Assembly (NCBI RefSeq): GCF_051307045.1 | Contig: NZ_CP150452.1 | Location: forward strand, 3,162,001 to 3,226,000 | Length of the DNA: 64,000 nucleotides | From: Dryocola sp031988645 | Lineage (GTDB): Bacteria; Pseudomonadota; Gammaproteobacteria; Enterobacterales; Enterobacteriaceae | Direction of reading: 5' to 3' | Shown here: positions 28,942 to 38,795 of the stretch, piece by piece | How positions within the stretch are numbered: the first letter of the stretch is position 1 | How the letters are laid out: each line of letters begins with the position of its first letter | The notes under the pieces: generated by a model | Databases searched by the model: none | The model's input: the letters and a program-made list of their open reading frames with translations, nothing else | What the model was told of the DNA's origin: nothing | Translations under genes and position numbers: made by a program

Positions 28942-30132
28942 ATGCTAGATGCACAAACCATCGCCGTTGTGAAATCAACCATTCCCCTGCTTGCCGCCAC
29001 CGGCCCGAAACTCACCGCCCATTTCTACGATCGCATGTTCAGCCATAACCCCGAGCTGAAAGAAATCTTTAACATGAGCAACCAGCGCAATGGCGACCAG
29101 CGAGAAGCGCTGTTCAACGCCATCTGCGCCTATGCCACCAATATCGAGAACCTGGCGGTTCTGCTGCCGGCGGTTGAGAAAATTGCCCAGAAACATACCA
29201 GCTTCCAGATTAAACCCGAGCAGTACAACATCGTTGGCGGTCATCTGTTAGCCACTCTTGATGAGATGTTCAGCCCGGGCGAGGAAGTGCTGAACGCCTG
29301 GGGTAAAGCCTACGGCGTGCTGGCGGAGGTTTTCATCAATCGTGAAGCGGAGATTTATCAGGCGAACGCGGCGAAAGACGGCGGCTGGGAAGGAACTCGC
29401 GCATTCCGCATTGTGGCAAAAGAGCCGCAAAGCGCGCTGATAACCAGCTTCGAATTCGCCCCGGTAGACGGCCAGCCGGTGGCCGATTACCAGCCGGGCC
29501 AGTATCTTGGCGTTTGGCTCAAGCCGGAAGGTTTCCCGCATCAGGAAATTCGTCAGTACTCTTTAACCCGTAAACCAGACGGGAAAAGCTACCGCATTGC
29601 GGTAAAACGCGAAGATTCAGGCCAGGTTTCCAGCTGGCTGCATAATCACGCTAAGGTGGGCGATGAAGTCTATCTGGCGGCGCCGGCAGGTGATTTCTTT
29701 ATGGACGTTGCGCCGCAAACGCCGGTGACGCTGATTTCCGCGGGCGTAGGCCAGACGCCGATGCTGGCGATGCTTGATACGCTGGCGAAAAACGCCCATG
29801 CCGCGCAGGTTAACTGGTTCCACGCGGCAGAACACGGCGATGTGCACGCCTTTGCCGACGAGGTGAATAATACAGGTAAGCGGCTGGCGCGCTTTGCAAG
29901 CCACGTCTGGTATCGGGCGCCGAACGAGAGCGATCGCGCTCAGGCAAAATTCAACAGCGAAGGGTTAATGGATTTGCTGGCGCACGAAGGGAAAATCAGC
30001 GCGCCGGATATGCAGTTCTATCTGTGCGGCCCGGTGAACTTTATGCGTTTCGCCGCCGAACAGCTGGTGAAGCTGGGCGTTGAAAAGGATCGTATTCACT
30101 ACGAATGCTTTGGCCCGCATAAGGTGATGTAG
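28942..30132 (+). CDS. hmp: Flavohemoglobin, nitric oxide dioxygenase
   Basis: Cytosolic NO detoxifying enzyme of 396 residues, the E. coli length. An N-terminal globin domain (about 1-140) starts MLDAQTIAVVKSTIPLL. It is followed by a ferredoxin-reductase type FAD domain (RQYSLT) and an NAD domain (SAGVGQTPMLAML; C-terminal YLCGPVNFM). The start at 28942 is set by AGGAG at 28931-28935; the upstream in-frame extension covers the NsrR operator and is not coding. Confidence 0.96.
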   Translation: MLDAQTIAVVKSTIPLLAATGPKLTAHFYDRMFSHNPELKEIFNMSNQRNGDQREALFNAICAYATNIENLAVLLPAVEKIAQKHTSFQIKPEQYNIVGGHLLATLDEMFSPGEEVLNAWGKAYGVLAEVFINREAEIYQANAAKDGGWEGTRAFRIVAKEPQSALITSFEFAPVDGQPVADYQPGQYLGVWLKPEGFPHQEIRQYSLTRKPDGKSYRIAVKREDSGQVSSWLHNHAKVGDEVYLAAPAGDFFMDVAPQTPVTLISAGVGQTPMLAMLDTLAKNAHAAQVNWFHAAEHGDVHAFADEVNNTGKRLARFASHVWYRAPNESDRAQAKFNSEGLMDLLAHEGKISAPDMQFYLCGPVNFMRFAAEQLVKLGVEKDRIHYECFGPHKVM

Positions 30133-30139
30133 CCGCTAA

Positions 30140-30162
30140 GCCCTCTCCTGCCGGGAGAGGGC
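30140..30162. terminator. Hairpin between convergent hmp and glnB
   Basis: Nine-base arms GCCCTCTCC and GGAGAGGGC around a five-base loop sit between the hmp stop and the glnB stop. A likely bidirectional terminator or 3'-end stabiliser, though the T-tract is poor. It shares its CTCTCC/GGAGAG core with the hairpin at 13658-13683. Confidence 0.6.
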
Positions 30163-30168
30163 CTTAAA

Positions 30169-30507
30169 TCAAATCGCCGCGTCGTCTTCTTCGCCGGTAC
30201 GGATACGCACCACGCGCGCCACGTCAAAGACAAAGATTTTGCCGTCGCCGATTTTACCCGTCTGGGCGGTGCGAATGATGGTGTCCACGCAGGTATCGAC
30301 GATATCGTCGGTCACCACAATTTCAATTTTTACCTTCGGCAGAAAATCCACCATGTATTCGGCGCCGCGATAAAGCTCGGTATGCCCTTTCTGGCGGCCG
30401 AAGCCTTTTACCTCGGTCACCGTCATGCCGGTGATGCCGACTTCCGCCAGCGCTTCGCGCACATCATCCAGTTTGAACGGTTTAATAATCGCATCAATTT
30501 TTTTCAT
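30169..30507 (-). CDS. glnB: Nitrogen regulatory protein P-II
   Basis: PII signal protein of 112 residues. It senses 2-oxoglutarate and ATP and controls NtrB and GlnE. The uridylylation site is Tyr51 in the T-loop (HTELYRGAEY). It is the distal gene of the glrK-qseG-glrR group, 72 bases after glrR. Confidence 0.97.
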   Translation of the reverse strand: MKKIDAIIKPFKLDDVREALAEVGITGMTVTEVKGFGRQKGHTELYRGAEYMVDFLPKVKIEIVVTDDIVDTCVDTIIRTAQTGKIGDGKIFVFDVARVVRIRTGEEDDAAI

Positions 30508-30578
30508 AGTTTTCTGTCATTCCCGCACAGGTTATGTGTGCTGCAAGCATGGTAATCGGTTGCCCAAATTACCACAGA

Positions 30579-31917
30579 CTACTCTTTAAAGTCATTGGCA
30601 TCGAGTTCATGACGCGAGAGTAATTTATAGAATTCGGTGCGGTTACGCCCCGCCATGCGCGCCGCATGGGTGACGTTGCCTTTGGTGATTTGCAGCAGCT
30701 TGCGCAGGTAGTTGAGCTCGAACTGATTACGCGCTTCGGCAAAGGTGGGCAGCACGGTGTTTTCGCCTTCCAGCGCCTGCTCCACCAGCGCTTCGCTGAT
30801 GACGGGAGCGGAGGTCAGCGCCACGCACTGCTCAATAACGTTAACCAGCTGGCGCACGTTGCCCGGCCAGCTGGCGGCCATTAAGCGCTTCATCGCGTCC
30901 GTTGAGAAGCTGCGCACAAACGGCTTGTGACGGTCGGCCCGACTGGCGCAGCAGATGGTTTGCCAGCAGCGGAATATCTTCCGCGCGCTCGTGCAGCGCC
31001 GGGATCTTCAGGTTCACCACGTTCAGGCGATAAAAGAGGTCTTCGCGAAACTCACCGCGTTCCATAGCCTTTGGCAGATCGCGGTGGGTCGCGGAGATAA
31101 TACGCACGTTAATATCCAGGTCGCGGTTGCTGCCCAACGGCCGCACCTTGCGCTCCTGCAGGACGCGCAGCAGCTTAACCTGCAGGGGAATCGGCATATC
31201 GCCAATTTCGTCGAGGAATAACGTGCCGCCTTCCGCAGCCTGGAACAGCCCTTCCCGGCTGCTCACCGCGCCGGTAAAAGCGCCGCGCGCGTGGCCGAAC
31301 AGCTCTGACTCCAGCAGCTGCTCCGGCAAAGCTCCGCAGTTGATGGCGATAAATGCGTTTTTACTGCGCGGGCTGGCGTTGTGAATCGCCTGGGCCAGAA
31401 TCTCTTTCCCGGTACCGCTCTGGCCGTTAATCAGCACGCTGACGTCGGACTGCGCGACCATCCGCGCCTGTTCCAGCAGGCGCAGCATGTTCGGGCTGCG
31501 GGTAACTATCGTTTCGCGCCACATATCGTCGCCGGCGGCGATGGTGTGCACCAGCGCGTCGTCGATTGCCTGATATAAAGCGTCTTTGTCCACCGGCTTG
31601 GTCAGGAAGCTAAACACCCCCTGCTGGGTGGCGGCAACGGCGTCCGGAATCGAACCGTGCGCGGTAAGAATGATAACCGGCATTCCCGGCTGCATCTTCT
31701 GGATCTCCGCGAACAGCGCCATGCCGTCCATTTCATCCATGCGCAGGTCGCTTATTACCAGGTCGATCTTTTCACGGCTCAGCAGCCGCAGCCCTTCTGC
31801 GCCGCTTTCCGCCGTCGAAACGGTGTAGCCCTCGCTGACCAGACGCATGCCGAGGAGTTTGAGCAGCCCGGGATCGTCATCAACAAGCAGCAGCCGGGCC
31901 GGTTTGCGTTGGGTCAT
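30579..31917 (-). pseudogene. glrR: glrR, sigma-54 response regulator, interrupted by +1 frameshift (probably artefact)
   Basis: Response regulator and bacterial enhancer-binding protein of the envelope-sensing GlrK/GlrR system. The receiver domain has Asp57 in VISDLRM. The AAA+ domain has GQSGTGKE near 165 and GAFTGA at 212-217 for sigma-54 contact. After LLANHLLRQS the frame is lost; removing one base of the CCC run at 30938-30940 gives ADRHKPFVRSFSTDAMKRLM. This restores the C-terminal Fis-type HTH (445 residues; 444 in E. coli). Conserved target sites upstream of glmY argue that the protein works. Confidence 0.92.
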
Positions 31918-32675
31918 GGTTTTGCCTCCTGCTTCGGTTTTTCACTATCCGTTTCGGGCGTCGGCTTAGTGATATCGTCATCCGCTTCGCCCTGCGCCGC
32001 AGGAGCCGGAGTCGCTTTTTCAGCGCCCCGGCTGCCGTCCGGCAGATAGCCGCTGGCCGGTTTACGGCTGGAAAGCTGCCGTTCGATATCCGTCAGATTT
32101 TCAAGTTTGCGGGTGGTCAGATCCAGCTGGTTACGCAGGCGCTGTTGCTGCTCGCGCAGCGTATCGAGCTCCCCATCCGCCGATTGCTGGAGCCTGCTGT
32201 AGCGAATGCGCTCGTCGGAAAGATCGAGCAATAAAGCCTGTCCATCCCGCCACACCTGGAAGAGCGGGCGCACCTGCGCAGGCACTTCGCCAGCCATAGT
32301 ATCCAGCTGCGACATATAGCGGCGACGCTCCGTTGGCGTGATTTTGGCGTTGGCCAGCAGGATGCCGCGCTTAAAGGTGTCCTGCCAGGTATCGGCCGGC
32401 CACTGGCGGGCTTTCGCCCGCGCCTCCGCCGGCGGCAGCCGCTCGGCGCAGTCCATTCCGCGCAGCCAGAATAGAGGGTTGTTGACCGCCTCACGCCCCT
32501 CGATGTGCCAGATATCCATACAGTCGGTGGAAAGGTAATCCGCCAGCTGCTGCTCGGGCACCTGCGGCTGATGAGGTTGTTTAATCGCGCTGGTCACCGT
32601 ATTTTGCACGCAGCCTGCCAGCAGTAACGGCAGTAAAATTACGCCAATACGGCGACGAAATAGTGTCACTTTCAT
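31914..32675 (-). CDS. qseG: Outer membrane lipoprotein QseG
   Basis: Lipoprotein of 253 residues (237 in E. coli) with signal peptide and lipobox LLAGC. It has a coiled-coil-like stretch around residues 160-205 and a polar C-terminal tail longer than in E. coli. QseG interacts with the sensor GlrK and modulates its kinase activity. The four-base overlap with glrR (ATGA) shows coupled translation. Confidence 0.9.
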   Translation of the reverse strand: MKVTLFRRRIGVILLPLLLAGCVQNTVTSAIKQPHQPQVPEQQLADYLSTDCMDIWHIEGREAVNNPLFWLRGMDCAERLPPAEARAKARQWPADTWQDTFKRGILLANAKITPTERRRYMSQLDTMAGEVPAQVRPLFQVWRDGQALLLDLSDERIRYSRLQQSADGELDTLREQQQRLRNQLDLTTRKLENLTDIERQLSSRKPASGYLPDGSRGAEKATPAPAAQGEADDDITKPTPETDSEKPKQEAKP

Positions 32676-32678
32676 TTT

Positions 32679-34115
32679 TTATTCATTCTCGGGAAAGACT
32701 GGCAATTCAATACGGAAACAGACGTCGGTTTTATCGTCCTCAACCAGGCGCAGCTCGCCGTGCATGCGGCGGATGCAATCCTGGGCGATGCTCAGCCCCA
32801 GGCCACTGCCTTTGACCGCACCTTTACGTTGTAGACTGCCCTGGTAAAAAGGCTCAAAGATCATCTCCCGTTCGGTGGCAGGAATAGGTTGTCCGGTATT
32901 CGCCACCTCAATACGTAGCATAGAACCAACCTGCTGGCTGCGGAGGTAAATGGTACCGGATTCACTGCCATAGTGCACCGCATTGGAATAGAGATTATCC
33001 AGCACGCTCATTAACAGCATGGGTTCCGCCAGACAGGCCACGGGGCTGAGGTCGCATTCGGTATGCATCATTTTAGCCCGTGCCGGCAAACTGTGGGCGG
33101 AGAGTACCACTTCAACCAGCGGCTTGAGCGCCACTTTTTCCAGTTCGACTTGGCCGTCCGCCAGCTTGCGGTTGTAATCCAGCAGCTGCTCAATGAGTTT
33201 CTGCAGATGGCGGCTGCTGCTGTCGAGGATCTCCACCACCTCTTTTTGATCGGCGGTAAGCGGCCCGGCGACCTGATCCGCCAGCAGCTCCGTCCCTTCA
33301 CGCATACTCGCAAGCGGCGTTTTTAATTCATGGGAGATGTGCCGCAAAAATTCGTGGCGCTGCGATTCAAGCCAGGAGAGACGTTCGCTTAGCCAGACGA
33401 TGCGCTGCCCGACCGAGCGCAGTTCGCGCGGGCCTTTGAACAATACGGAATCCCCGAGAGAATGCCCTTCGCCAAGCAGGTTGATCATCCGCTCGATGCC
33501 CTTCACCGGGCCGATAATCATGCGGGTGAAGATAATCACCAGGCCGAGGCTCAGTAAAAACAGCACCAGCGCCTGCCAGCCAAAGAACTGGCCGCGCTCG
33601 GCTATTTCCTGCTGCAGCTGCTGGCCGCGAGAAAACACCACCGTACGCGTGGCCTGCACCATTTCGGTATTGGCGGTGGCGAAGGCTTCAAGATGCACCG
33701 CGGCCGTCGCGTCGGGGCCGCTGTTTTTGCACTGTAGCTCGGCAAGATCGTTTAAGGACTGGCGCAGCGCCTGGTAGAGATGATCGTCGGGAAGCACGCC
33801 CGCGTGGGCGTCGAGCATTTGCGCGTAGCGTTTACGCTGCCCCTGGTAGACCTTTGCAAGCGTCGCGTCGTCCAGCACGCAGTACTGGCGATAGCTGCGT
33901 TCCATTTCGAGGGCGGCGTTGGTCATCGCCTCGCTGCGGCGGGCGTCGATTAGCGTAGTGCGGTTGGTCTGCGCGGCCTGCGCGCTGAGCGCGTTAAGGC
34001 TCTGCCAGGCCTGCCAGGCCAGCACCAGCAGCGGCACCAGCACCAGCAAAAAAGCCATCATCACGAGCTGGCGCAGGGATCGGGGGAAAAAGTGCCACTG
34101 GTTCAATAGCTTCAT
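32679..34115 (-). CDS. glrK: Two-component sensor kinase GlrK (QseE)
   Basis: Membrane histidine kinase of 478 residues (475 in E. coli), partner of GlrR. It has a transmembrane segment near residues 17-36, a periplasmic domain, and a second segment near 180-200. A HAMP region follows, then the phosphoacceptor His262 in ISHELKTP and an HATPase domain with the GSGLGLSIA box. I place the start at MKLLNQWHFF (34115). A longer open frame to 34379 merely runs through the glmY small RNA gene. Confidence 0.93.
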   Translation of the reverse strand: MKLLNQWHFFPRSLRQLVMMAFLLVLVPLLVLAWQAWQSLNALSAQAAQTNRTTLIDARRSEAMTNAALEMERSYRQYCVLDDATLAKVYQGQRKRYAQMLDAHAGVLPDDHLYQALRQSLNDLAELQCKNSGPDATAAVHLEAFATANTEMVQATRTVVFSRGQQLQQEIAERGQFFGWQALVLFLLSLGLVIIFTRMIIGPVKGIERMINLLGEGHSLGDSVLFKGPRELRSVGQRIVWLSERLSWLESQRHEFLRHISHELKTPLASMREGTELLADQVAGPLTADQKEVVEILDSSSRHLQKLIEQLLDYNRKLADGQVELEKVALKPLVEVVLSAHSLPARAKMMHTECDLSPVACLAEPMLLMSVLDNLYSNAVHYGSESGTIYLRSQQVGSMLRIEVANTGQPIPATEREMIFEPFYQGSLQRKGAVKGSGLGLSIAQDCIRRMHGELRLVEDDKTDVCFRIELPVFPENE

Positions 34116-34185
34116 CTCAAATTTACCTGTGAGACATGATGCTAGCCGGGATCGGAGGGAGTTTAAAGTCTGGATGCTCAGAAAC

Positions 34186-34380
34186 AGCAAAGGCAGGGTG
34201 TTAAACCCTGCCTTTGCTCTGGAAACAGGCGGTGCCTTACTCAACGTTTCGCCCGGAGTATGCCAGGTCTCGAAGACTATTGGCAAAAGGTGGACGGCAG
34301 GCACCTTGAGTGCATCATTCGATGGTTTATGTAGCACGACTCTAAAAAGAGGGCTGACATAAGAGAGTGAATGAGCCACT
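34186..34380 (-). ncRNA. glmY: Small RNA GlmY
   Basis: Reading the minus strand from 34380 gives AGTGGCTCATTCAC followed by CTTATGTCAGCCC, TGCTACATAAA and CTGGCATACTC, all typical of GlmY. It ends in a terminator hairpin with 13-base arms AGCAAAGGCAGGG and CCCTGCCTTTGCT (34186-34218). GlmY sequesters the adaptor RapZ and thereby protects GlmZ, raising GlmS and glucosamine-6-phosphate synthesis. It lies upstream of and in line with glrK, exactly as in E. coli. The 3' end is uncertain by several bases. Confidence 0.92.
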
Positions 34381-34390
34381 GCTTACTTAA

Positions 34391-34407
34391 ATGCACGATG
34401 CGTGCCA
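34391..34407 (-). promoter_or_regulatory. Sigma-54 promoter of glmY
   Basis: On the minus strand TGGCACG-N4-GTGCAT matches the sigma-54 -24/-12 consensus (GG and GC elements at 34405-34406 and 34393-34394). It is correctly spaced from the predicted glmY 5' end at 34380. E. coli glmY also has an overlapping sigma-70 promoter; a T/A-rich stretch (ATTTAAG) here could serve for it. Confidence 0.8.
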
Positions 34408-34496
34408 CATTTAAATAACAATTTATAATCATCTGTTTTTAAATGTATTTATTTAATAAATCAGCTAAAGCAGACGGGCGTCTTTTTTAACCTTTC

Positions 34497-34609
34497 TGTC
34501 GCCAAACGGCAACATGATAAGGTCCATTAAAATAAATCCATTAAAAACAAATAATTAAATGTCACCTTTTGGAGTCACTTAAAAAGAGCCCTGTCGGGAT
34601 TTACAGACA
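34497..34609. promoter_or_regulatory. Three GlrR activator sites upstream of glmY
   Basis: Three matches to TGTC-N10-GACA lie upstream of the sigma-54 promoter: 34592-34609 (perfect, TGTC...GACA), 34560-34577 (TGTC...GTCA) and 34497-34514 (TGTC...AACA). Three such sites are also known for E. coli glmY. They lie about 120-230 bases from the transcription start, the usual distance for an enhancer protein. The most distant site abuts the purL terminator. Confidence 0.72.
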
Positions 34610-34632
34610 AAAAAATCCCCGCCGAAGCGGGG
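34606..34632 (-). terminator. purL terminator
   Basis: Minus-strand stem CCCCGC-TTCG-GCGGGG (34617-34632) followed by a run of T (34610-34616), nine bases past the purL stop. A good intrinsic terminator. It also insulates glmY's upstream sites. Confidence 0.85.
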
Positions 34633-34640
34633 AGTGATGA

Positions 34641-37600
34641 TTAACCTAACTGCCTGCGGGCATTGCGGAAGATACGCATCCACGGGCTGTCTTCGCCCCA
34701 CTCCGCCGGATGCCAGGAGTTGCTGACCGTACGGAACACGCGCTCCGGATGCGGCATCATAATAGTGACGCGCCCGCTTTCGTTGGTGACCGCGGTAATG
34801 CCGTTTGGCGAGCCGTTCGGGTTAGCCGGATAGGCCTGCGTGACTTTGCCGAAGTTGTCGACAAATCGCAGCGCCACCAGCCCTTTGCTTTCAAGCTGAG
34901 CCAGATGCGCGGCGTCGCGCACTTCCACATGGCCTTCACCGTGCGAGACGGCGATCGGCATCTGCGAACCTGCCATCCCCTGCAGCAGCAATGACGGGCT
35001 GGAGCTGACCTCCACCAGGCTGAATCGGGCTTCAAAGCGGTCGGACTGGTTACGCACAAAGCGTGGCCACAGATCGCTGCCCGGAATCAGCTCGCGCAGG
35101 TTAGACATCATCTGGCAGCCGTTACATACGCCCAGCGCCAGGGTTTGCGGGCGGTGGAAGAAGGTTTCGAACTCGTCGCGCACGCGCTCGTTGAACAGAA
35201 TCGACTTCGCCCAGCCTTCTCCCGCGCCTAACACGTCGCCGTAGGAGAAACCGCCGCAGGCTACCAGCGCCTGGAAATCTTCCAGCCCGCGGCGTCCCGC
35301 CAGCAGATCGCTCATGTGCACGTCGATGGCGTCGAAGCCCGCACGATGGAAGGCCGCGGCCATTTCAACATGGGAGTTAACGCCCTGCTCGCGCAGAACG
35401 GCGACTTTGGGCCGGGCGCCGGTGGCGATAAACGGCGCGGCGACATCTTCGTTAATGTCGAAGCTCAGCTTCACGTTCAGGCCGGGATCCTTGTCATTGG
35501 CTTTCGCTTCATGCTCCTGATCCGCACAGGCCGGATTATCGCGCAGGCGCTGCATCTGCCAGGTGGTTTCCGCCCACCACATGCGCAGCGTAGAACGGCT
35601 TTCGCTGAACACCGCGTGGCCGTCCGCCGTAATAGTGAAACGGTCGCCGGTTACGGCTTTACCGAGGAGGTGTACGCAGTTCGCCAGGCCATGATCGGCA
35701 AGGATTTGCTCCACCGCCGCGCGATCCGCCGCTTTAACCTGGATCACCGCGCCCAGCTCTTCGTTAAATAAGGCGGCAAGACGATCTTTGCCCAGCGCGG
35801 CAATATCCGCCTCCACGCCGCAATGGCCGGTAAAGGCCATTTCCGCGAGCGTAACCAGCAGGCCGCCGTCCGAACGGTCGTGATAGGCCAGCAGCTTGCG
35901 TTCGGCGACCAGCGCCTGCATCGCATCGTAGAAGCCTTTGAGCTGCGCAACGTCGCGCACGTCGGCAGGCTTGTCGCCCAGCTGGCGATAAACCTGCGAC
36001 AAGGCGGTTGCGCCCAGCGCGTTGTGGCCGGCTCCGAGGTCGATAAGCAGCAGCGCGTTATCCTCGGTGCTCAACTGCGGCGTCACCGTGCGGCGCACGT
36101 CTTCGACACGAGCAAACGCGGTAATAACCAGCGAAAGCGGAGAGGTCATCTCACGCTGTTCGCAGCCTTCCTGCCAGCGGGTTTTCATCGACATGGAGTC
36201 TTTGCCCACCGGAATGGTGATGCCAAGCTGCGGGCAAAGCTCTTCGCCCACGGCCTTAACCGCTTCGTACAGGCCAGCGTCTTCGCCGGGGTGGCCCGCA
36301 GCGGCCATCCAGTTGGCGGACAGCTTGATGCGTTTAAGCGAACCAATCTGGGCGGCGGCGATGTTGGTCAGCGCTTCGCCCACCGCAAGGCGCGCGGAAG
36401 CGGCGAAATCGAGCAGCGCAACAGGCGCGCGTTCGCCGATGGACATCGCTTCGCCGTAGTAGCTGTCGAGGCTTGCGGTAGTCACCGCGCAGTCGGCGAC
36501 CGGAATCTGCCACGGGCCAACCATCTGGTCGCGCGCAACCATGCCGGTCACGCTGCGGTCGCCAATGGTTATCAGGAAGGTTTTTTCCGCAACCGCCGGC
36601 AGGTGCAGAACGCGGTTGACCGCGTCGGCAATGCCGATCGTGCTGACGTCGAGCGCCTCGCCCTTCGCTTTCAGGGTTTCAACGTTGCGCTCCATCTTCG
36701 GCGTTTTGCCCAGCAGCACGTCCAGCGGCATGTCGATAGGCCGGTTGTCGAAATGGCTGTCGTTGAGCGTCAGATGTTGCTCTTCGGTGGCTTCACCGAT
36801 AACCGCGTACGGCGCGCGTTCGCGGCGGCAAAGCTCGTCGAACAGCTCAATCTGCTCTGGCGCAACCGCCAGCACATAGCGTTCCTGAGATTCGTTACAC
36901 CACACTTCAAGCGGGCTCATGCCCGGTTCGTCGTTGAGGATGTCGCGCAGCTCGAAACGACCGCCGCGGCCGCCGTCGCTGACCAGCTCCGGCATAGCGT
37001 TAGACAAACCGCCCGCGCCCACGTCGTGAATAAACAGAATCGGGTTGTGCTCGCCCATCTGCCAGCAGCGGTCGATAACCTCCTGGCAGCGACGTTCCAT
37101 TTCCGGGTTGTCGCGCTGTACGGACGCAAAGTCCAGATCCGCGTCGGACTGGCCTGAGGCCATAGAGGAAGCCGCCCCGCCGCCAAGGCCGATATTCATG
37201 GACGGACCGCCCAGCACGATAAGCTTCGCGCCCGGTGGAATTTCGCCCTTCTGAACGTGGTCGGCGCGGATGTTACCGATGCCGCCCGCCAGCATGACCG
37301 GCTTATGGTAGCCGCGCAGCTCAACGCCGTTATGGCTGTTGACGCGCTCCTCATAGGTACGGAAATATCCCGTCAAGGCCGGACGGCCAAATTCGTTGTT
37401 AAACGCGGCGCCGCCGAGCGGGCCTTCGGTCATGATGTCCAGCGCGGTCACGATACGATCCGGCTTGCCAAAATCTTCTTCCCACGGCTGTTCAAAGCCC
37501 GGAATACGCAGGTTGGAAACCGAGAAACCGACTAAGCCTGCTTTGGGCTTCGCCCCGCGTCCCGTCGCGCCTTCGTCGCGGATTTCACCGCCGGAGCCGG

Positions 37601-38528
37601 TTGCCGCTCCCGGCCACGGAGAAATCGCCGTCGGGTGGTTGTGCGTTTCGACCTTCATCAGGATATGCGCCTCCTCCTGATGGAAATCGTAGCGGCCTGC
37701 TTCACGGTCCGCGAAGAAGCGCCCTACCGCTGAGCCTTCCATAACCGCCGCGTTGTCTTTATAGGCAGACAGTACGTGGTCGGGCGTTTGCTCAAAGGTA
37801 TTTTTAATCATTTTAAACAGCGACTTCGGCTGCTGTTTTCCGTCAATCACCCAGTCGGCGTTGAAAATCTTATGACGGCAGTGTTCGGAGTTGGCCTGCG
37901 CGAACATATACAGTTCGATATCGTTCGGATTGCGGCCAAGCCCGGTGAACGCTTCCTGCAGGTAGTCGATTTCATCTTCCGCCAGCGCGAGGCCAAGGCG
38001 AATGTTGGCTTCCACAAGCGCATCGCGCCCCTGCCCAAGCAAATCGACGCTTTGTACGGGCGCCGGTTCGTGATGAGAGAAAAGCTTCTCGCCGTCGTTC
38101 AGGGAGCCGAACACGCTCTCCATCATACGGTCGTGCAGCAGCGCGCTCACTTCCTGCCGCTGCTCGTCGGTCAGGGTCTCGCCGCTGACGTAATAGGCTA
38201 CGCCGCGCTCCAGACGCTTAACTTTGGCAAGGGCGCAGTTGTGGGCGATATCGGTAGCTTTCGAGGACCAAGGGGAGATGGTGCCAGGGCGAGGCGTCAC
38301 CAGCATCAGGTGGCCGGTCGGGGCGTGGTCGGCAAGGGTTGGGCCGTATTTCAGCAACCTTTGCAGCCGTGCGTGCTCATCGGCGCTCAGCGGCGCGTCT
38401 AAATCGGCAAAGTGAACATACTCGGCGTAAATGTCGCTCACCGGCAGGTGGGCATCTTTAAAACGGGCCAGCAGTTTGTTAATACGAAATGCCGATAGAG
38501 CGGGGGAACCACGCAGAATTTCCATCAT
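34641..38528 (-). CDS. purL: Phosphoribosylformylglycinamidine synthase
   Basis: Large purine-biosynthesis enzyme of 1295 residues, fused synthetase and glutaminase as usual in enterobacteria. It converts FGAR, glutamine and ATP to FGAM. The N-terminal part MEILRGSPALSAF and the C-terminal amidotransferase with nucleophile cysteine in LALGVCNGCQMM are present. The start ATG at 38528 is preferred over the TTG at 38531. A PurR box lies 87 bases upstream. Confidence 0.97.
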   Translation of the reverse strand: MMEILRGSPALSAFRINKLLARFKDAHLPVSDIYAEYVHFADLDAPLSADEHARLQRLLKYGPTLADHAPTGHLMLVTPRPGTISPWSSKATDIAHNCALAKVKRLERGVAYYVSGETLTDEQRQEVSALLHDRMMESVFGSLNDGEKLFSHHEPAPVQSVDLLGQGRDALVEANIRLGLALAEDEIDYLQEAFTGLGRNPNDIELYMFAQANSEHCRHKIFNADWVIDGKQQPKSLFKMIKNTFEQTPDHVLSAYKDNAAVMEGSAVGRFFADREAGRYDFHQEEAHILMKVETHNHPTAISPWPGAATGSGGEIRDEGATGRGAKPKAGLVGFSVSNLRIPGFEQPWEEDFGKPDRIVTALDIMTEGPLGGAAFNNEFGRPALTGYFRTYEERVNSHNGVELRGYHKPVMLAGGIGNIRADHVQKGEIPPGAKLIVLGGPSMNIGLGGGAASSMASGQSDADLDFASVQRDNPEMERRCQEVIDRCWQMGEHNPILFIHDVGAGGLSNAMPELVSDGGRGGRFELRDILNDEPGMSPLEVWCNESQERYVLAVAPEQIELFDELCRRERAPYAVIGEATEEQHLTLNDSHFDNRPIDMPLDVLLGKTPKMERNVETLKAKGEALDVSTIGIADAVNRVLHLPAVAEKTFLITIGDRSVTGMVARDQMVGPWQIPVADCAVTTASLDSYYGEAMSIGERAPVALLDFAASARLAVGEALTNIAAAQIGSLKRIKLSANWMAAAGHPGEDAGLYEAVKAVGEELCPQLGITIPVGKDSMSMKTRWQEGCEQREMTSPLSLVITAFARVEDVRRTVTPQLSTEDNALLLIDLGAGHNALGATALSQVYRQLGDKPADVRDVAQLKGFYDAMQALVAERKLLAYHDRSDGGLLVTLAEMAFTGHCGVEADIAALGKDRLAALFNEELGAVIQVKAADRAAVEQILADHGLANCVHLLGKAVTGDRFTITADGHAVFSESRSTLRMWWAETTWQMQRLRDNPACADQEHEAKANDKDPGLNVKLSFDINEDVAAPFIATGARPKVAVLREQGVNSHVEMAAAFHRAGFDAIDVHMSDLLAGRRGLEDFQALVACGGFSYGDVLGAGEGWAKSILFNERVRDEFETFFHRPQTLALGVCNGCQMMSNLRELIPGSDLWPRFVRNQSDRFEARFSLVEVSSSPSLLLQGMAGSQMPIAVSHGEGHVEVRDAAHLAQLESKGLVALRFVDNFGKVTQAYPANPNGSPNGITAVTNESGRVTIMMPHPERVFRTVSNSWHPAEWGEDSPWMRIFRNARRQLG

Positions 38529-38614
38529 CAAAGATCTCTCGTCTTCAAGCGTGAGCGACGCTCACGTGGGCGCAAGGGGAAAACGGGCGTCATTATAGAG
38601 AATACCGCGCCGTG

Positions 38615-38630
38615 ACGAAACCGTTTGCGT
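38615..38630. promoter_or_regulatory. PurR operator upstream of purL
   Basis: ACGAAACCGTTTGCGT, on the minus strand ACGCAAACGGTTTCGT, is a 15 of 16 match to the PurR consensus. It lies in the purL promoter region, so purine repression is expected. The rest of the roughly 265-base purL-mltF gap shows no other clear element. Confidence 0.85.
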
Positions 38631-38795
38631 AGAAATAAAAGCATTACTTTTTACTGTACAAAAAGCATCCAGCGGAGCCGAATAAGTTGCGCGCTGGCGC
38701 TTTGTTAAGCAAAATGCGCCTCATCCTGTCGCTGAACCCCCTATGAAAATGACCATTGTGAGCTAAGACCCGAGGCACTGCAGACCATTAACCGT

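Noticed and set aside
34116..34379. N-terminal extension of glrK
   Set aside because: The frame runs through the GlmY RNA gene and its terminator; the homologous start is at 34115.
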